Shown here in pieces: positions 45,801-54,616 of a DNA stretch of 64,000 nt. The notes below the pieces were generated by a model, which did no database searches, was not told where the DNA came from, and saw only the letters and a list, made by a program, of their open reading frames with translations. Positions within the stretch are counted from its first letter, which is position 1. Every line of letters starts with the position of its first letter. Source of the DNA: Streptomyces ortus (lineage in GTDB: Bacteria > Actinomycetota > Actinomycetes > Streptomycetales > Streptomycetaceae); NCBI RefSeq assembly GCF_026341275.1, contig NZ_JAIFZO010000002.1, forward strand, positions 1,872,361-1,936,360, written 5' to 3'. Position numbers and translations under genes: made by a program.

Positions 45801-46418
45801 TCACTCCCGCTTCGCGACGGTCACGGCGGCAGGCCTGAGCTGTCGTTCTCCGTCCCCGTAGCCCGGGCGCAGCACCTCGACGACGGTGCCCGGTGGGGCG
45901 TCGGGGTCCTGGACGACGCCGATCACCTCGTGCTGGGCCGGGTCGAAGGCGACGCCGGTCTCCGCGTGCCGCTGGTAGCCGAGGAGTTCGAGGACGTTCA
46001 CCGCTTGGTCGCGGACCGCCCGAACGCCCTCCACGACCGCGCCCGCCTCGGCGCCGGCGTGGGCCAGGGCGAGTTCGAGGTTGTCGAGGACGGGCAGGAA
46101 GGCGGCAGCCGTACGGGATCGCTCCACCGTCCGCTCCCGCTCCAACTCCCTGGTGTGGCGCTTGCGCAGGTTGTCGAGATCGGCGAGCGCGCGGCGCCAG
46201 CGGTCCTCCAGTTCGCGGAGCTCGGTGGAGTACTCGCCTTCGGACGGTGTGTCTGCGCCGGCCGCGTAGGGGCGGGGCGCCTCGTCCGTGGCGGTCCCCC
46301 GCTCGGTCGGCGGATCCGAGCGCGGCGGGTTCTCGGGGGGAGGGCTCACAGCGCCCTCCGGAGCCGGATCGGTCTGCCCGGACACGGCCGGGCCGGGTTC
46401 CCCTGAGTGGATCGGCAT
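45801..46418 (-). CDS. grpE: GrpE nucleotide-exchange factor
   Basis: 205 residues. The first 60 are acidic and Pro-rich. A long helix (ELRELEDRWRRALADLDNLR, KRHTRELERERTVERS) is followed by LPVLDNLELALAHAGAEAGA and a C-terminal beta domain containing FDPAQHEVIGVV and VVEVLRPGYGDGERQLRPA. All are standard GrpE features. It resets DnaK by ADP release. Nine bases separate it from the dnaK stop and six from the dnaJ start. Confidence 0.93.
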   Translation of the reverse strand: MPIHSGEPGPAVSGQTDPAPEGAVSPPPENPPRSDPPTERGTATDEAPRPYAAGADTPSEGEYSTELRELEDRWRRALADLDNLRKRHTRELERERTVERSRTAAAFLPVLDNLELALAHAGAEAGAVVEGVRAVRDQAVNVLELLGYQRHAETGVAFDPAQHEVIGVVQDPDAPPGTVVEVLRPGYGDGERQLRPAAVTVAKRE

Positions 46419-46427
46419 GGCGATTCC

Positions 46428-48332
46428 TCAGTCCTTGTCGAACTCGGCGTCGATGATGTCGTCGTCACCGCCGCCCGGGCTGCCGGCCGCCCCGTCCCCG
46501 GTGGCCGTCGTCCGGCCCGGACCTCCCGTGGCGGCGGTGTCCTGGTGAGCCGCCAGCCCGGCGAGTACCTGCTGGAGTTCGGAGGTCAGAGGCCGCGTGC
46601 GCTCCACGCCCGCCTCTTCCTCGACCGCCGCCCGGGCGTCGGACACGAGCATCTCGGCACGGGCCTTCTCGTGCCCCGGCGCCGCGTCGCCGAGTTCGGC
46701 GAGACGCTTCTCGACCTGGTAGGCGACGGCGTCGAGCTCGTTGCGGGCGTCGACGGCCTCCCGCAGTGCCTGGTCCTCGCCCTGGTTGCGCTCGGCCTCC
46801 TGGACCATGCGTTCGACCTCGCCGCGGTCCAGGTTGGAGCTCTCGCTGATGGTGATGCCCTGTTCCTTGCCGGTGTCCCGGTCGCGGGCCTTGACCTCAA
46901 GGATGCCGTTGGCGTCGATGTCGAAGACGACCTCGATCTGTGGTTCGCCGCGCGGCGCCGGCCGGATGTCGGTGAGCTGGAACCGGCCGAGCACCCGGTT
47001 GTCGGCCGCCCGCTCGCGCTCGCCCTGGAGGACCACCACATCGACGGCCGGCTGGTTGTCCTCGGCGGTGGAGAAGGTCTCGCTGCGGCGCACCGGGATG
47101 GTGGTGTTGCGTTCGATGATCTTCGTCATCACACCGCCGCGGGTCTCCACGCCCAGCGACAGGGGGGTGACGTCGAGCAGCAGGACGTCCTTGACCTCGC
47201 CCTTGAGCACCCCGGCCTGGATCGCGGCGCCGAGCGCCACGACCTCGTCGGGGTTGACGCTCATGTTCGGCTCCTTGCCGCCGGTCAGCCGGCGCACAAG
47301 GGCCTGGACAGCGGGGATACGGGTGGAACCGCCGACGAGGATGACCTCGTCGATGTCGCTCTCGCCGACCTTGGCGTCGCCCATGGCCTGCTGGACCGGT
47401 CCCAGGCACCGCTCCACCAGGTCGCTGGTGATCTGCTCGAACGTGGACCGCATGACGGAGTCGGTGAGGTGTTTGGGACCTGCGGCGTCGGCGGTGATGA
47501 ACGGCAGGCTGACCTGCGTCTGCGTCACCGAACTGAGCTCGGTCTTGGCCTTCTCCGCCGCCTCGAACAGGCGTTGCAGGGCCTGCGGGTCCTTGCGCAG
47601 GTCGATGCCGTTCTCTTTCTGGAAGCCGTCCGCCAGGTGATCGACCAGACGCCGGTCGAAGTCGTCCCCGCCCAGGTGGCTGTCGCCGGCTGTGGAGCGC
47701 ACCTCCACCACGCCGTCACCGACATCGAGGATGCTCACGTCGAAGGTGCCGCCGCCCAGGTCGAAGACGAGGACGGTCTCGTGCTCCTTCTTGTCCATGC
47801 CGTACGCGAGGGCGGCGGCCGTCGGCTCGTTGATGATCCGCAGCACCTCCAGGCCCGCGATCCGGCCCGCGTCCTTGGTGGCGGTGCGCTGTGCGTCGTT
47901 GAAGTAGGCGGGCACCGTGATGACCGCCTCCGTGACGCGTTCCCCGAGTTGTTTGGAGGCGTCGTCGGCGAGTTTGCGCAGCACCTGCGCGCTGATCTCC
48001 TCCGGCGCGTAGAGCTTGTCGCGTACCTCGAAGCGGGCCGCGCCGCCGTCGCCCTCGACGACGTCGTACGCCACCGCCTTGGCCTCGTCGGAGATCTCGT
48101 TGAAGTGCCGGCCGATGAACCGCTTGGCCGAGTAGATGGTGCCCTTGGGGTTGAGGATCGCCTGGCGCCGGGCCAGCTGGCCCACCAGGCGCTCCCCGGT
48201 GTCGGTGAAGGCGACCACGGACGGTGTCGTGCGGTTGCCCTCGCTGTTGGGCACGACTGTCGGCTCGCCGCCCTCCCAGACGGCGATCACCGAGTTGGTG
48301 GTGCCCAGGTCGATACCCACTGCCTTCGACAT
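46428..48332 (-). CDS. dnaK: DnaK chaperone (second, operon-specific copy likely)
   Basis: 634 residues from ATG 48330-48332 behind AGGAG. It has [80 protein letters not shown] (seen as [17 protein letters not shown] and [11 protein letters not shown]), the linker [16 protein letters not shown], and a substrate domain. The C-terminus ends [12 protein letters not shown]. It is the first gene of the chaperone operon. No HspR gene and no HAIR or CIRCE element is visible, unlike the main dnaK operon of Streptomyces, so control must differ. Confidence 0.95.
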   Translation of the reverse strand: MSKAVGIDLGTTNSVIAVWEGGEPTVVPNSEGNRTTPSVVAFTDTGERLVGQLARRQAILNPKGTIYSAKRFIGRHFNEISDEAKAVAYDVVEGDGGAARFEVRDKLYAPEEISAQVLRKLADDASKQLGERVTEAVITVPAYFNDAQRTATKDAGRIAGLEVLRIINEPTAAALAYGMDKKEHETVLVFDLGGGTFDVSILDVGDGVVEVRSTAGDSHLGGDDFDRRLVDHLADGFQKENGIDLRKDPQALQRLFEAAEKAKTELSSVTQTQVSLPFITADAAGPKHLTDSVMRSTFEQITSDLVERCLGPVQQAMGDAKVGESDIDEVILVGGSTRIPAVQALVRRLTGGKEPNMSVNPDEVVALGAAIQAGVLKGEVKDVLLLDVTPLSLGVETRGGVMTKIIERNTTIPVRRSETFSTAEDNQPAVDVVVLQGERERAADNRVLGRFQLTDIRPAPRGEPQIEVVFDIDANGILEVKARDRDTGKEQGITISESSNLDRGEVERMVQEAERNQGEDQALREAVDARNELDAVAYQVEKRLAELGDAAPGHEKARAEMLVSDARAAVEEEAGVERTRPLTSELQQVLAGLAAHQDTAATGGPGRTTATGDGAAGSPGGGDDDIIDAEFDKD

Positions 48333-48389
48333 AGGAACTCCTCCCGGTGCGGCCTCCCGCACCGACTCTCCGGAGCACGTTGGTTTTTG

Positions 48390-48427
48390 GGTACGGCGGA
48401 CGCACATGGGTTCAGGTACGGCGGACG
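48390..48427. promoter_or_regulatory. Direct repeat pair upstream of dnaK
   Basis: Two identical 13-base copies of ggtacggcggacg start 25 bases apart. They lie 58-95 bases upstream of the dnaK start codon, where an activator would bind. The second copy is also framed by ggttc and gaacc arms (48410-48433). Confidence 0.4.
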
Positions 48428-48675
48428 GAACCTCCGCCGGTGGCCTGCGGCACGCCGTTCAGCCTGCGCGGGCGGGCTCCGCGGACACGACGGCCTCGTA
48501 CCGGCTCGGGCCGTGCGGTCGTCGCCCGTCCCACAGTGCGCAGGACGCTCTCGAACACCTCCCCAGCGTGATGAGCCGGGCCGCTGCGCGCCTGAGCCCG
48601 GCAGGTCAGAAATGCGGGGGTCCGGTCGTCCTGGGAGTATCAGAGGAGGAACTCGAACAGTTTGAATGAGCCGGC

Positions 48676-48694
48676 CTGTGGAACGGGTCCACAG
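48676..48694. promoter_or_regulatory. Inverted repeat upstream of the PucR gene
   Basis: CTGTGGA (48676-48682) and TCCACAG (48688-48694) form a perfect seven-base inverted repeat with a five-base spacer, 46 bases before the start codon. It is a candidate autoregulatory operator. Confidence 0.4.
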
Positions 48695-48740
48695 CCCACT
48701 GCTTGCCTCCTGAGGGCTCAGGCGAACGGGGAAAGATCCC

Positions 48741-50531
48741 ATGGCCGACAGCAGAACGCACCACCAGCCCCACCACCAGCACCACCGCCGCGCCGCTCGT
48801 GACGACAGGCTCTCGAAAGGCAGCGCCCGGCTGCTCCCCGCGGCCCCGCGGAGAGAGCTCTGCTCACCCGCTCGGACCTCGGTCGGGCACGCACTCGACG
48901 CATTGACGGAGTTCTCCCGCGTCCTGCTCGGCACTCCCGACGAAGGCGACATCCTGCGCCTCGCCATGGGTCACGTAGCCGCCACCGGACCGTACAGAGC
49001 TGTGGCCGGATACCTCGAAGTGGATGGCGAACTGGTCCCTGACCCGACGGGAGCGGCCCCTGCCCCGGGCCTGGGCCGGAGGCTGCGGGACCTGGCCGGC
49101 GACGACGGTCCCGTGCGCGTGTCCGGCGGATCCTGGGGGCGGGCCCTGGGACTGCGCGGTGTCGAGGGAATCCGTGGCTACCTCGTGGTGACGTCCCCTT
49201 CCCGGCCCACCGAGGCGGAGCGCTCCCTGCTCACCGCGCTTGTCGGACACACCACCGCCGCTCTTTCCCTCGCCTTCACGCAGCGCCGTCGACGCGAGGA
49301 AGCACGGGAGCTGCACCGGCTGCGGAAGGAACGCACGGCCCTGCAGCTGCAGCTGATCCGCGTCGTGGCCGAGCTGGGGTATCAGCGGGCCGCCCACGCT
49401 CTCATGGCCGACATCGCCGCTTCGGGCGGTGGCGAGAAGGCCGTCACCCGCGCACTGCACCGGATCACCGGACTCCCGGCGCTGGTCGAGGACCGCTTCG
49501 GCCGGCCGAGGTCATGGACCGGCCCCGGCCGCCCGGACCCCTATCCGGAACCGGACCCCGTACGTCAGGACGAACTGCTCAACGCCGTCGCCCGGGAGGC
49601 CGGACCGGTGCGGATCAAGAACCGGCTCATCACCCTGGTCCGCCCGCACGACGAGATCCTGGGCGTGCTGGCCCTGGTCGACCCCGACGGCGAGGCCGAC
49701 GAGCACACCGTGCTCGCACTGAACGACGCGGCGACGTCGCTCGCCCTGGAACTGACGCACCTGCGCGATCTGGCCGAAGTGGAGCTGAGACTGCACCGCG
49801 AGCTGGTCGACGATCTGCTGGCCGGGACGGCCGAGGCAAGCACCTACGCCCGTTCCGAGGCGGCCGGGCACGACCTGCACCGCAGCCAGTACGTCGTCGC
49901 GGTGCGGTGGTCGGACCGGACCGCGGACGACTCCTTCGCCCGGACCGTCGGCCGAGCGGCCTCCGAGGTGGGTATGCGCGCGCTGCTGACCTGGCGTTCC
50001 GACCACGTCATCCTGATCACCGACGCCAGGCCGCACGCCCACGCGCTGTACGAGGCGCTCGCCCGCGAGACCGGCGCACCGTCCGGAACGATCGGGGTGA
50101 GCGCCCGGTGCGCCTCCCCGGACGCCATTCCCCGCGGCTACCGGGACGCACAGCGCGCCCTGACCGTGCGCGGTCGGTCCCGTGAGCGCTACGGCACCAC
50201 GTTCTTCGACGAGCTCGGCCTCTATCGCATTCTGGGCCCCGGGAACGACCACCGAGAACTGAAGACGTTCGTCGACGAGTGGCTCGGACAGCTCATCGAC
50301 TACGACGCCTGGCACAAGACGTCCATGGTGGAGACCCTGTCCCGGTACTTCGACTGCGGCGGCAACTACGACGAGACCGCGGCATCCCTGCGCATTCACC
50401 GCAGCACGCTGCGCTATCGGCCCAAGCGCATTCACGACATCAGCGGGAGAGACCTCGCGAACGCCGAGGAGCGGCTCAACCTGCAGGTGGCGACCCGGGT
50501 GTGGAAGATCGCGCCGGGTGGACCGCCGTGA
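48741..50531 (+). CDS. GAF-PucR-type helix-turn-helix regulator divergent from the chaperone operon
   Basis: 596 residues. A His-rich start (HHQPHHQHHRR) precedes a GAF-like region (FSRVLLGTPDEGDILRLAMG). Around 195-215 is a short coiled coil (RRRREEARELHRLRKERTAL). The C-terminus has the PucR HTH: FDCGGNYDETAASLRIHRSTLRYRPKRI (readable as NYDETAASLRIHRSTLRYR). The gene lies back-to-back with dnaK, so it is the best candidate regulator of the operon in place of HspR. The signal is unknown. The start ATG 48741 follows GGGGAAAGA. Confidence 0.88.
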   Translation: MADSRTHHQPHHQHHRRAARDDRLSKGSARLLPAAPRRELCSPARTSVGHALDALTEFSRVLLGTPDEGDILRLAMGHVAATGPYRAVAGYLEVDGELVPDPTGAAPAPGLGRRLRDLAGDDGPVRVSGGSWGRALGLRGVEGIRGYLVVTSPSRPTEAERSLLTALVGHTTAALSLAFTQRRRREEARELHRLRKERTALQLQLIRVVAELGYQRAAHALMADIAASGGGEKAVTRALHRITGLPALVEDRFGRPRSWTGPGRPDPYPEPDPVRQDELLNAVAREAGPVRIKNRLITLVRPHDEILGVLALVDPDGEADEHTVLALNDAATSLALELTHLRDLAEVELRLHRELVDDLLAGTAEASTYARSEAAGHDLHRSQYVVAVRWSDRTADDSFARTVGRAASEVGMRALLTWRSDHVILITDARPHAHALYEALARETGAPSGTIGVSARCASPDAIPRGYRDAQRALTVRGRSRERYGTTFFDELGLYRILGPGNDHRELKTFVDEWLGQLIDYDAWHKTSMVETLSRYFDCGGNYDETAASLRIHRSTLRYRPKRIHDISGRDLANAEERLNLQVATRVWKIAPGGPP

Positions 50532-50604
50532 TGCCCCGCCACAACCGCCGCGCGACGAGAGCGGGGACGGCCCGGCGGCTCGTCGCGCGGCAGGTCGTGG
50601 CCGC

Positions 50605-51606
50605 CTACCCCTGCGTCTTGTGCAGGGTGGCCGAGGGCGTCACGCCGTAGCGTCGACGGTAGGCGCCGGCGAACCTGCCCCGGTGGGTGAAGCCCCAGCG
50701 GTGGGCGACATCGGTGACGGTCACCTGACCGGGTTCCTTGCGGCGCAGTTCCTCATGGACGCGGGCCAGCCGTATCCGGCGCAGGTAGTCCATGGGGGGC
50801 ATACCGGCGTGCTGGCGGAACCCCTCCTGCAATTGCCGGATGCCCACTCCGGAGATCTCGGCAAGGGCCGACACGGTGAACGGATGCTCCGGGTGCGCCT
50901 CCATGGCGTCGATGGCGCGTTTGACCGGGGCGGGACGGCTGGGCGGGACCGGCCGCGCCAGGCGTTCCCGATAAGGGTGATCGGCCGCCAGCAACAGTCC
51001 TGTCACCACCGCCTCGTGCAGTCGGTCGGCCACCAGGTCGTGACGGACGAGCCCCTGGGAAGTCTGTGCGTCCTCCGCCACCATCCGGACCAGCCGGGCC
51101 CAGCTGCGCCCCGGGCCGCGGGAGATGTCCATGGCGGGTTCCAGCCGAAGGGGCAGCCGTACCGGGGCGTTGAGCAGTCGCTCCAGCTGAAGCTCCAGTT
51201 CGGGGCGTTCGATCTTGACGGCGAGAAGTCGGCAGTCACCGTCCCACCGGTCCAGCACCGTGGTGCGGCCGGGCTGGAAGACCGCAGCCTCGTCCACCGT
51301 GGCCAGGAGCGGATCGAGGCCTCCCTGGTGCCACACCATGGACCCGGTCAGCGGCACGTCGACGTGGTAGGCGGTCAGTTCACCGAAGCGCATGCGCAGA
51401 TCCGCACCGAACTGCAGCGCACCGATCGTCACCCGGCGCAGCCTGCTCACCGCGAAGTGCCCGGACAGGACCGGTGACGGCTGGAGCAGATCGACCACAT
51501 TGCTGTAGAAGTTCTGCCGGATGACCTGCCGGGCCTCGTCCAGGTCGGTGGTGCGCAGCCGGACCGGCCGGGCGAGTTCAGCCCGCAGAGCCGAAACCTG
51601 ATGCAT
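50605..51606 (-). CDS. AraC-family regulator (AraC_binding_2 type)
   Basis: 333 residues from ATG 51604-51606, behind GAGGAG; an ORF start at 51783 would add 59 residues of unlikely composition. The N-terminal sensor has RQNFYSNVVDLLQPSPVL and MVWHQGGLDPLLATVDEAAV. The C-terminal double HTH has FTVSALAEISGVGIRQLQEG and VTDVAHRWGFTHRGRFAGAY with YRRRYGVTPSATL. These regulators commonly control aromatic-acid or hydrocarbon catabolism; no such genes are adjacent. It converges on the PucR gene with 73 bases between stops. Confidence 0.9.
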   Translation of the reverse strand: MHQVSALRAELARPVRLRTTDLDEARQVIRQNFYSNVVDLLQPSPVLSGHFAVSRLRRVTIGALQFGADLRMRFGELTAYHVDVPLTGSMVWHQGGLDPLLATVDEAAVFQPGRTTVLDRWDGDCRLLAVKIERPELELQLERLLNAPVRLPLRLEPAMDISRGPGRSWARLVRMVAEDAQTSQGLVRHDLVADRLHEAVVTGLLLAADHPYRERLARPVPPSRPAPVKRAIDAMEAHPEHPFTVSALAEISGVGIRQLQEGFRQHAGMPPMDYLRRIRLARVHEELRRKEPGQVTVTDVAHRWGFTHRGRFAGAYRRRYGVTPSATLHKTQG

Positions 51607-52005
51607 GTCCCCGTCGCTCCTCACCACGTACCACGGCTCGTCTGTCCCCTGCCCGACATCAGGGCACGGTACGGCTGCGGCGGAACCCCCGAAGCCACAC
51701 GTTGCCACCGGGCGTCGGGTACGGGATCTGCGGCATCCACCGAAGTCTGCCGCCTCACCGGCGGAGTTCCGCACCGAACACATGCCTGAACGATCAGCCG
51801 ACCGCGCTCAAGGGATCACCGCATGCGCCTACCGGCCCCTGCCCCGGGCGCCGATCACAGTTACCGGCGCTGCGGCCACCGCGAGTGATCACGCGCGACA
51901 GCAGACGGTCGCGGCAAAGGTTGAGACCCCCGTCGCCCAAGGCCTCGAAGTCGACGCTCCGACCATCAAAGGGGAACGTTTCCGCAGGCCAAGAACCTGC
52001 GCAGG
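51607..52005. other. 399-base intergenic region between AraC gene and tRNA
   Basis: No gene is supported; the short plus-strand frames here have poor coding character. The AraC promoter must lie in the left part. At the right end is a hairpin just downstream of the tRNA (51983-52001). Confidence 0.4.
51983..52001 (-). terminator. Hairpin after tRNA(CAU)
   Basis: CGCAGG and CCTGCG arms with a seven-base loop start five bases after the tRNA 3' end on the minus strand. There is no U-tract, so it is only a weak terminator or processing hairpin. Confidence 0.35.
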
Positions 52006-52079
52006 TGGGGCGGGTGGGACTCGAACCCACGGCCGGCGGATTATGAGTCCGCTGCTCTAACCGGCTGAGCTACCGCCCC
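52006..52079 (-). tRNA. tRNA with CAU anticodon (probably tRNA-Ile2)
   Basis: A 74-base cloverleaf on the minus strand. The acceptor GGGGCGG pairs with CCGCCCC, the D-arm is TAGCTCAGCCGGTTAGAGCA, the anticodon loop is CTCATAA, and the T-arm is GTGGGTTCGAGTCCCAC. The discriminator is A and CCA is not encoded. The loop context matches the minor isoleucine tRNA, whose C is modified to lysidine, better than elongator Met. A call of tRNA-Met cannot be fully excluded. Confidence 0.88.
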
Positions 52080-52213
52080 ATTACGGCGCGTCGCGCACAT
52101 GTGTGCGCGCCGTCTGCCGCAGCATAGCCGCTCATACGATCTCCTGCTTCGGATGGTCGGCTTCGCCTGCCCTCTAGGACCTCACCTGGGACGCAGCGGT
52201 TCCCGAGGGCATG

Positions 52214-52244
52214 AAAAAGGACCCCGATGGAGTCCATGGGGTCC
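52214..52244 (-). terminator. Rho-independent terminator of the tRNA-Asn pair
   Basis: On the minus strand GGACCCC (52244-52238) and GGGGTCC (52225-52219) form a seven-base stem over a 12-base partly palindromic loop. A TTTTT tract follows at 52218-52214. It begins 13 bases after the second tRNA-Asn. Confidence 0.85.
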
Positions 52245-52256
52245 TCGTCCGCACTG

Positions 52257-52329
52257 CTCTCCCGACTGGACTCGAACCAGTAACCTGCCGGTTAACAGCC
52301 GGCTGCTCTGCCAATTGAGCTACGGAAGA
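52257..52329 (-). tRNA. tRNA-Asn (GUU), second copy
   Basis: 73 bases. The acceptor TCTTCCG pairs with CGGGAGA (one G-U pair), and the body is identical to the neighbouring copy, including the anticodon loop CTGTTAA. The discriminator is G; CCA is not encoded. Six bases separate it from the first copy, and a terminator follows. Confidence 0.93.
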
Positions 52330-52335
52330 CCGAAG

Positions 52336-52408
52336 CTCCCCCGACTGGACTCGAACCAGTAACCTGCCGGTTAACAGCCGGCTGCTCTGCCAATTGAGCT
52401 ACAGGGGA
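52336..52408 (-). tRNA. tRNA-Asn (GUU), first copy
   Basis: 73 bases. The acceptor TCCCCTG pairs with CGGGGGA (one G-U pair). D-arm GTAGCTCAATTGGCAGAGCA, anticodon loop CTGTTAA, T-arm ACTGGTTCGAGTCCAGT. The two copies differ only in the acceptor stem, suggesting recent tandem duplication or gene conversion. Confidence 0.95.
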
Positions 52409-52572
52409 TTGCCTCGTTTGCATCGAACGTAGCTCCCTGGGTATTCGCCAGAGGGCGTGCGCTCGCTGCGACACATACATTAGCGCAAGCAGGGGGGTGC
52501 TCCGCCAATCGGTAACCCGCCCGCGACCGACGCCGCCGCAAAGGACCGACTCACAAGAGGAAGGGTGGCCCC

Positions 52573-52881
52573 ATGCGCTACCGGCTCACGTTCGTCGTCG
52601 GAATGGCTCTGGGATACGTGCTCGGCACACGCGCCGGGCGCGAACGCTACGAGCAACTGAGGAAGACCGCCCGGCAGGTCTCGCAGAACCCGGCGGTGCG
52701 CAACACCGCCGAGTCGGCGGCCCAGCAGGGACGGCAGTTCGCCGGGAAGGCGTTCCACGTGGTGAGCGAGAAGGTCGGCGACCGGGTCCCCGACTCGGTC
52801 TCCGAGCGGGTCCGCTCCCTGCGCGAACGCAACGCGAACGGCACCCGCCCCGAGGACGACTGGGGTACGAGCAACACCTAG
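52573..52881 (+). CDS. YtxH-like small membrane-associated protein
   Basis: 102 residues from ATG 52573 behind GGAAGGG. The N-terminal helix RYRLTFVVGMALGYVLGTRA is followed at once by GRERYEQLRKTARQVSQNPA and amphipathic helices (AESAAQQGRQFAGKAFHVVS). This is the layout of YtxH-domain and related actinobacterial proteins, a short membrane anchor with helical tail. Function is unknown; relatives are stress-linked in Bacillus. Confidence 0.82.
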   Translation: MRYRLTFVVGMALGYVLGTRAGRERYEQLRKTARQVSQNPAVRNTAESAAQQGRQFAGKAFHVVSEKVGDRVPDSVSERVRSLRERNANGTRPEDDWGTSNT

Positions 52882-52975
52882 CCCCACTCCCCACGCACCC
52901 GTGGGCACCGGGCCGGGGGCACCCCGACGACGCCCACGGCCCGAGTCGGTGCCGCGATGCGGCAGAATTTCCGCC

Positions 52976-54430
52976 ATGGGGATAGTCGCCGGGTTGGACA
53001 GTTCGCCCGATTTCACACGCATCGTCGTCTGCGACGCGGACAGCGGGGCCGTACTCCGGCAGGGGTATGCCCCGCATCCGTTGGACGGCCCGGCGGAGGG
53101 CTCCCGGCCCTCGGACGTCGACCCGCAGGCCTGGCTGCTCTCCCTGGGCGAGGCCGCGGGCGGCGGGCTCCTGGAGGGCGTCCAGGCCATCGGCGTGTCC
53201 GCACAGCAGAACGGCCTCGTCCCCGTCGACAGCCAGGGCAACACCATCCGCCCGGCGATGGTCGGCGGGGACAAGCGTGCCCAGGTCGCCGCCGCCGATC
53301 TCGTCGACGCGCTCGGCGGGCGGGAGGCCTGGGCGCAGGCCGTGGGGTCGGTGCCGCAGGCCGCCCAGCCGGTGACGAAGCTGCGCTGGCTCGCGCGGAC
53401 CGAGCCCGAGGCGGCGGCGCGCACCGCGATGCTGCTCCAGGCGCACGACTGGCTGGTGTGGCAGCTGCTCGGCAGGCCCGCCCGCCGCACCACCGACCGG
53501 GGCGGCGCCTCCAGCACCGGGTACTGGTCGGCGGCGACCGGCGCGTACCGGCCGGATCTGGTGGAACTGGCGCTCGGCCACCAGGCGTTGCTGCCCGATG
53601 TGCTCGGGCCGTGGGAGGCCGCGGGGACGACCCCCGAGGGGCTGCTGATCTCGGCGGGCACGGGCGAGACGATGGCGGCGGCCTTCGGTCTGGGCATCGG
53701 TCTCGGGGACGCGGTGGTGTCGCTCGGCGCCTCCGGTTCCGTGATGGCCGTCCACCACGAGGCGCTGGTCGACTCCTCCGGAATGATCACCTCGCTCGCG
53801 GACGCGACCGGCATGCACCTGCCGGTCGTCACCACCCTCAATGCCGTACGGGCCCTGCGCGGGGCCGCCGAACTGCTGGGCGTACCCGACCTGGAGGCCC
53901 TGTCGGATCTGGCGATGAAGTCGACGCCCGGTTCCCACGGGCTCGTCATGCTGCCGTATCTGGAGGGTGAGCGGACGCCGAACCTGCCGCACACGGCGGG
54001 CACGCTGGCCGGGCTGCGGCGCGAGTCGATGAAGCCCGAGCATCTGGCGCGGGCCGCCTTCGAGGGCATGCTGTGCGGGCTCGCCGACGCCCTGGACGTG
54101 CTGCGCAAGCGGGGCGTCGAGGTACGGCGGATCTTCCTGCTGGGCCAGGCCGCGGAGCTGAACGCCGTACAGGCGTGCGCGCCCGCGCTGCTCGGTACGC
54201 AGATCGTGGTGCCGCAGCCCGCGGACTACGCGGCGATCGGCGCGGCCCGGCAGGCCGCCTGGGCGCTCGGTGTCCAGCAGGGCACGATCCAGCCGGGTCT
54301 GCCGCCGGTCTGGCAGGGCGCGGCGGCGCAGGTCCTGGAGCCGGGCGAGGAGCTGGCGGTGGGACAGGCGGTGCGGCAGCAGTACGTGTCGGTGCGCAAC
54401 CAGACCCACCCGGGCGCCTTCCGGTCCTGA
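52976..54430 (+). CDS. FGGY-family carbohydrate kinase (xylulokinase-like)
   Basis: 484 residues from ATG 52976. The FGGY fold shows IVAGLDSSPDFTRIVVCDAD, GVQAIGVSAQQNGLVPVDSQ, ISAGTGETMAAAFGLGIGLG and VVSLGASGSVMAVHHEA. GLDSS replaces the more usual GxDxGT loop. The catalytic Asp is in TTDRGGASSTGYWSAATG. A CAGAAT -10-like hexamer at 52963-52968, seven bases before the ATG, and the lack of a ribosome site suggest a leaderless transcript. The phosphorylated sugar may be D-xylulose, but no isomerase is adjacent. Confidence 0.88.
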   Translation: MGIVAGLDSSPDFTRIVVCDADSGAVLRQGYAPHPLDGPAEGSRPSDVDPQAWLLSLGEAAGGGLLEGVQAIGVSAQQNGLVPVDSQGNTIRPAMVGGDKRAQVAAADLVDALGGREAWAQAVGSVPQAAQPVTKLRWLARTEPEAAARTAMLLQAHDWLVWQLLGRPARRTTDRGGASSTGYWSAATGAYRPDLVELALGHQALLPDVLGPWEAAGTTPEGLLISAGTGETMAAAFGLGIGLGDAVVSLGASGSVMAVHHEALVDSSGMITSLADATGMHLPVVTTLNAVRALRGAAELLGVPDLEALSDLAMKSTPGSHGLVMLPYLEGERTPNLPHTAGTLAGLRRESMKPEHLARAAFEGMLCGLADALDVLRKRGVEVRRIFLLGQAAELNAVQACAPALLGTQIVVPQPADYAAIGAARQAAWALGVQQGTIQPGLPPVWQGAAAQVLEPGEELAVGQAVRQQYVSVRNQTHPGAFRS

Positions 54431-54616
54431 GAGCCTCTGGGGCCATCGGGGACCCGGTGGCGCGGGGCGTCTCGGGCGGCCTACGACTTCGGACCGATCC
54501 CCTCTCCGTTCTTGGCCCTCTCTTGGGTTAATCAGTTGAGGTAACACGGGGGGAGTGTTCGACGATGGGGGCCAAGGGCAACCAACCGCCCCGCCGCCGA
54601 CCCCGAGAGACCCAGC

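Larger units (their letters stand above)
48333..48740. other. 408-base divergent regulatory region, dnaK / PucR gene
   Basis: No gene-like frame is supported here. The region holds two copies of ggtacggcggacg (48390-48402 and 48415-48427) near dnaK and an inverted repeat (48676-48694) near the PucR gene. I found no HAIR or CIRCE heat-shock operator and no convincing -35/-10 pair for dnaK. Confidence 0.5.

Noticed and set aside
48333..48740. Heat-shock operators (HAIR or CIRCE) upstream of dnaK
   Set aside because: Neither consensus inverted repeat is present on reading the whole region.
51607..51783. Extended N-terminus of the AraC regulator
   Set aside because: The extra 59 residues are unlike the family, and GAGGAG precedes the ATG at 51606.
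51601..52060. Plus-strand ORFs between the AraC gene and the tRNA
   Set aside because: They run into the tRNA gene and have no coding character.
52006..52408. Integration attachment site at the tRNA genes
   Set aside because: No direct repeat of a tRNA 3' end and no integrase gene was found nearby.
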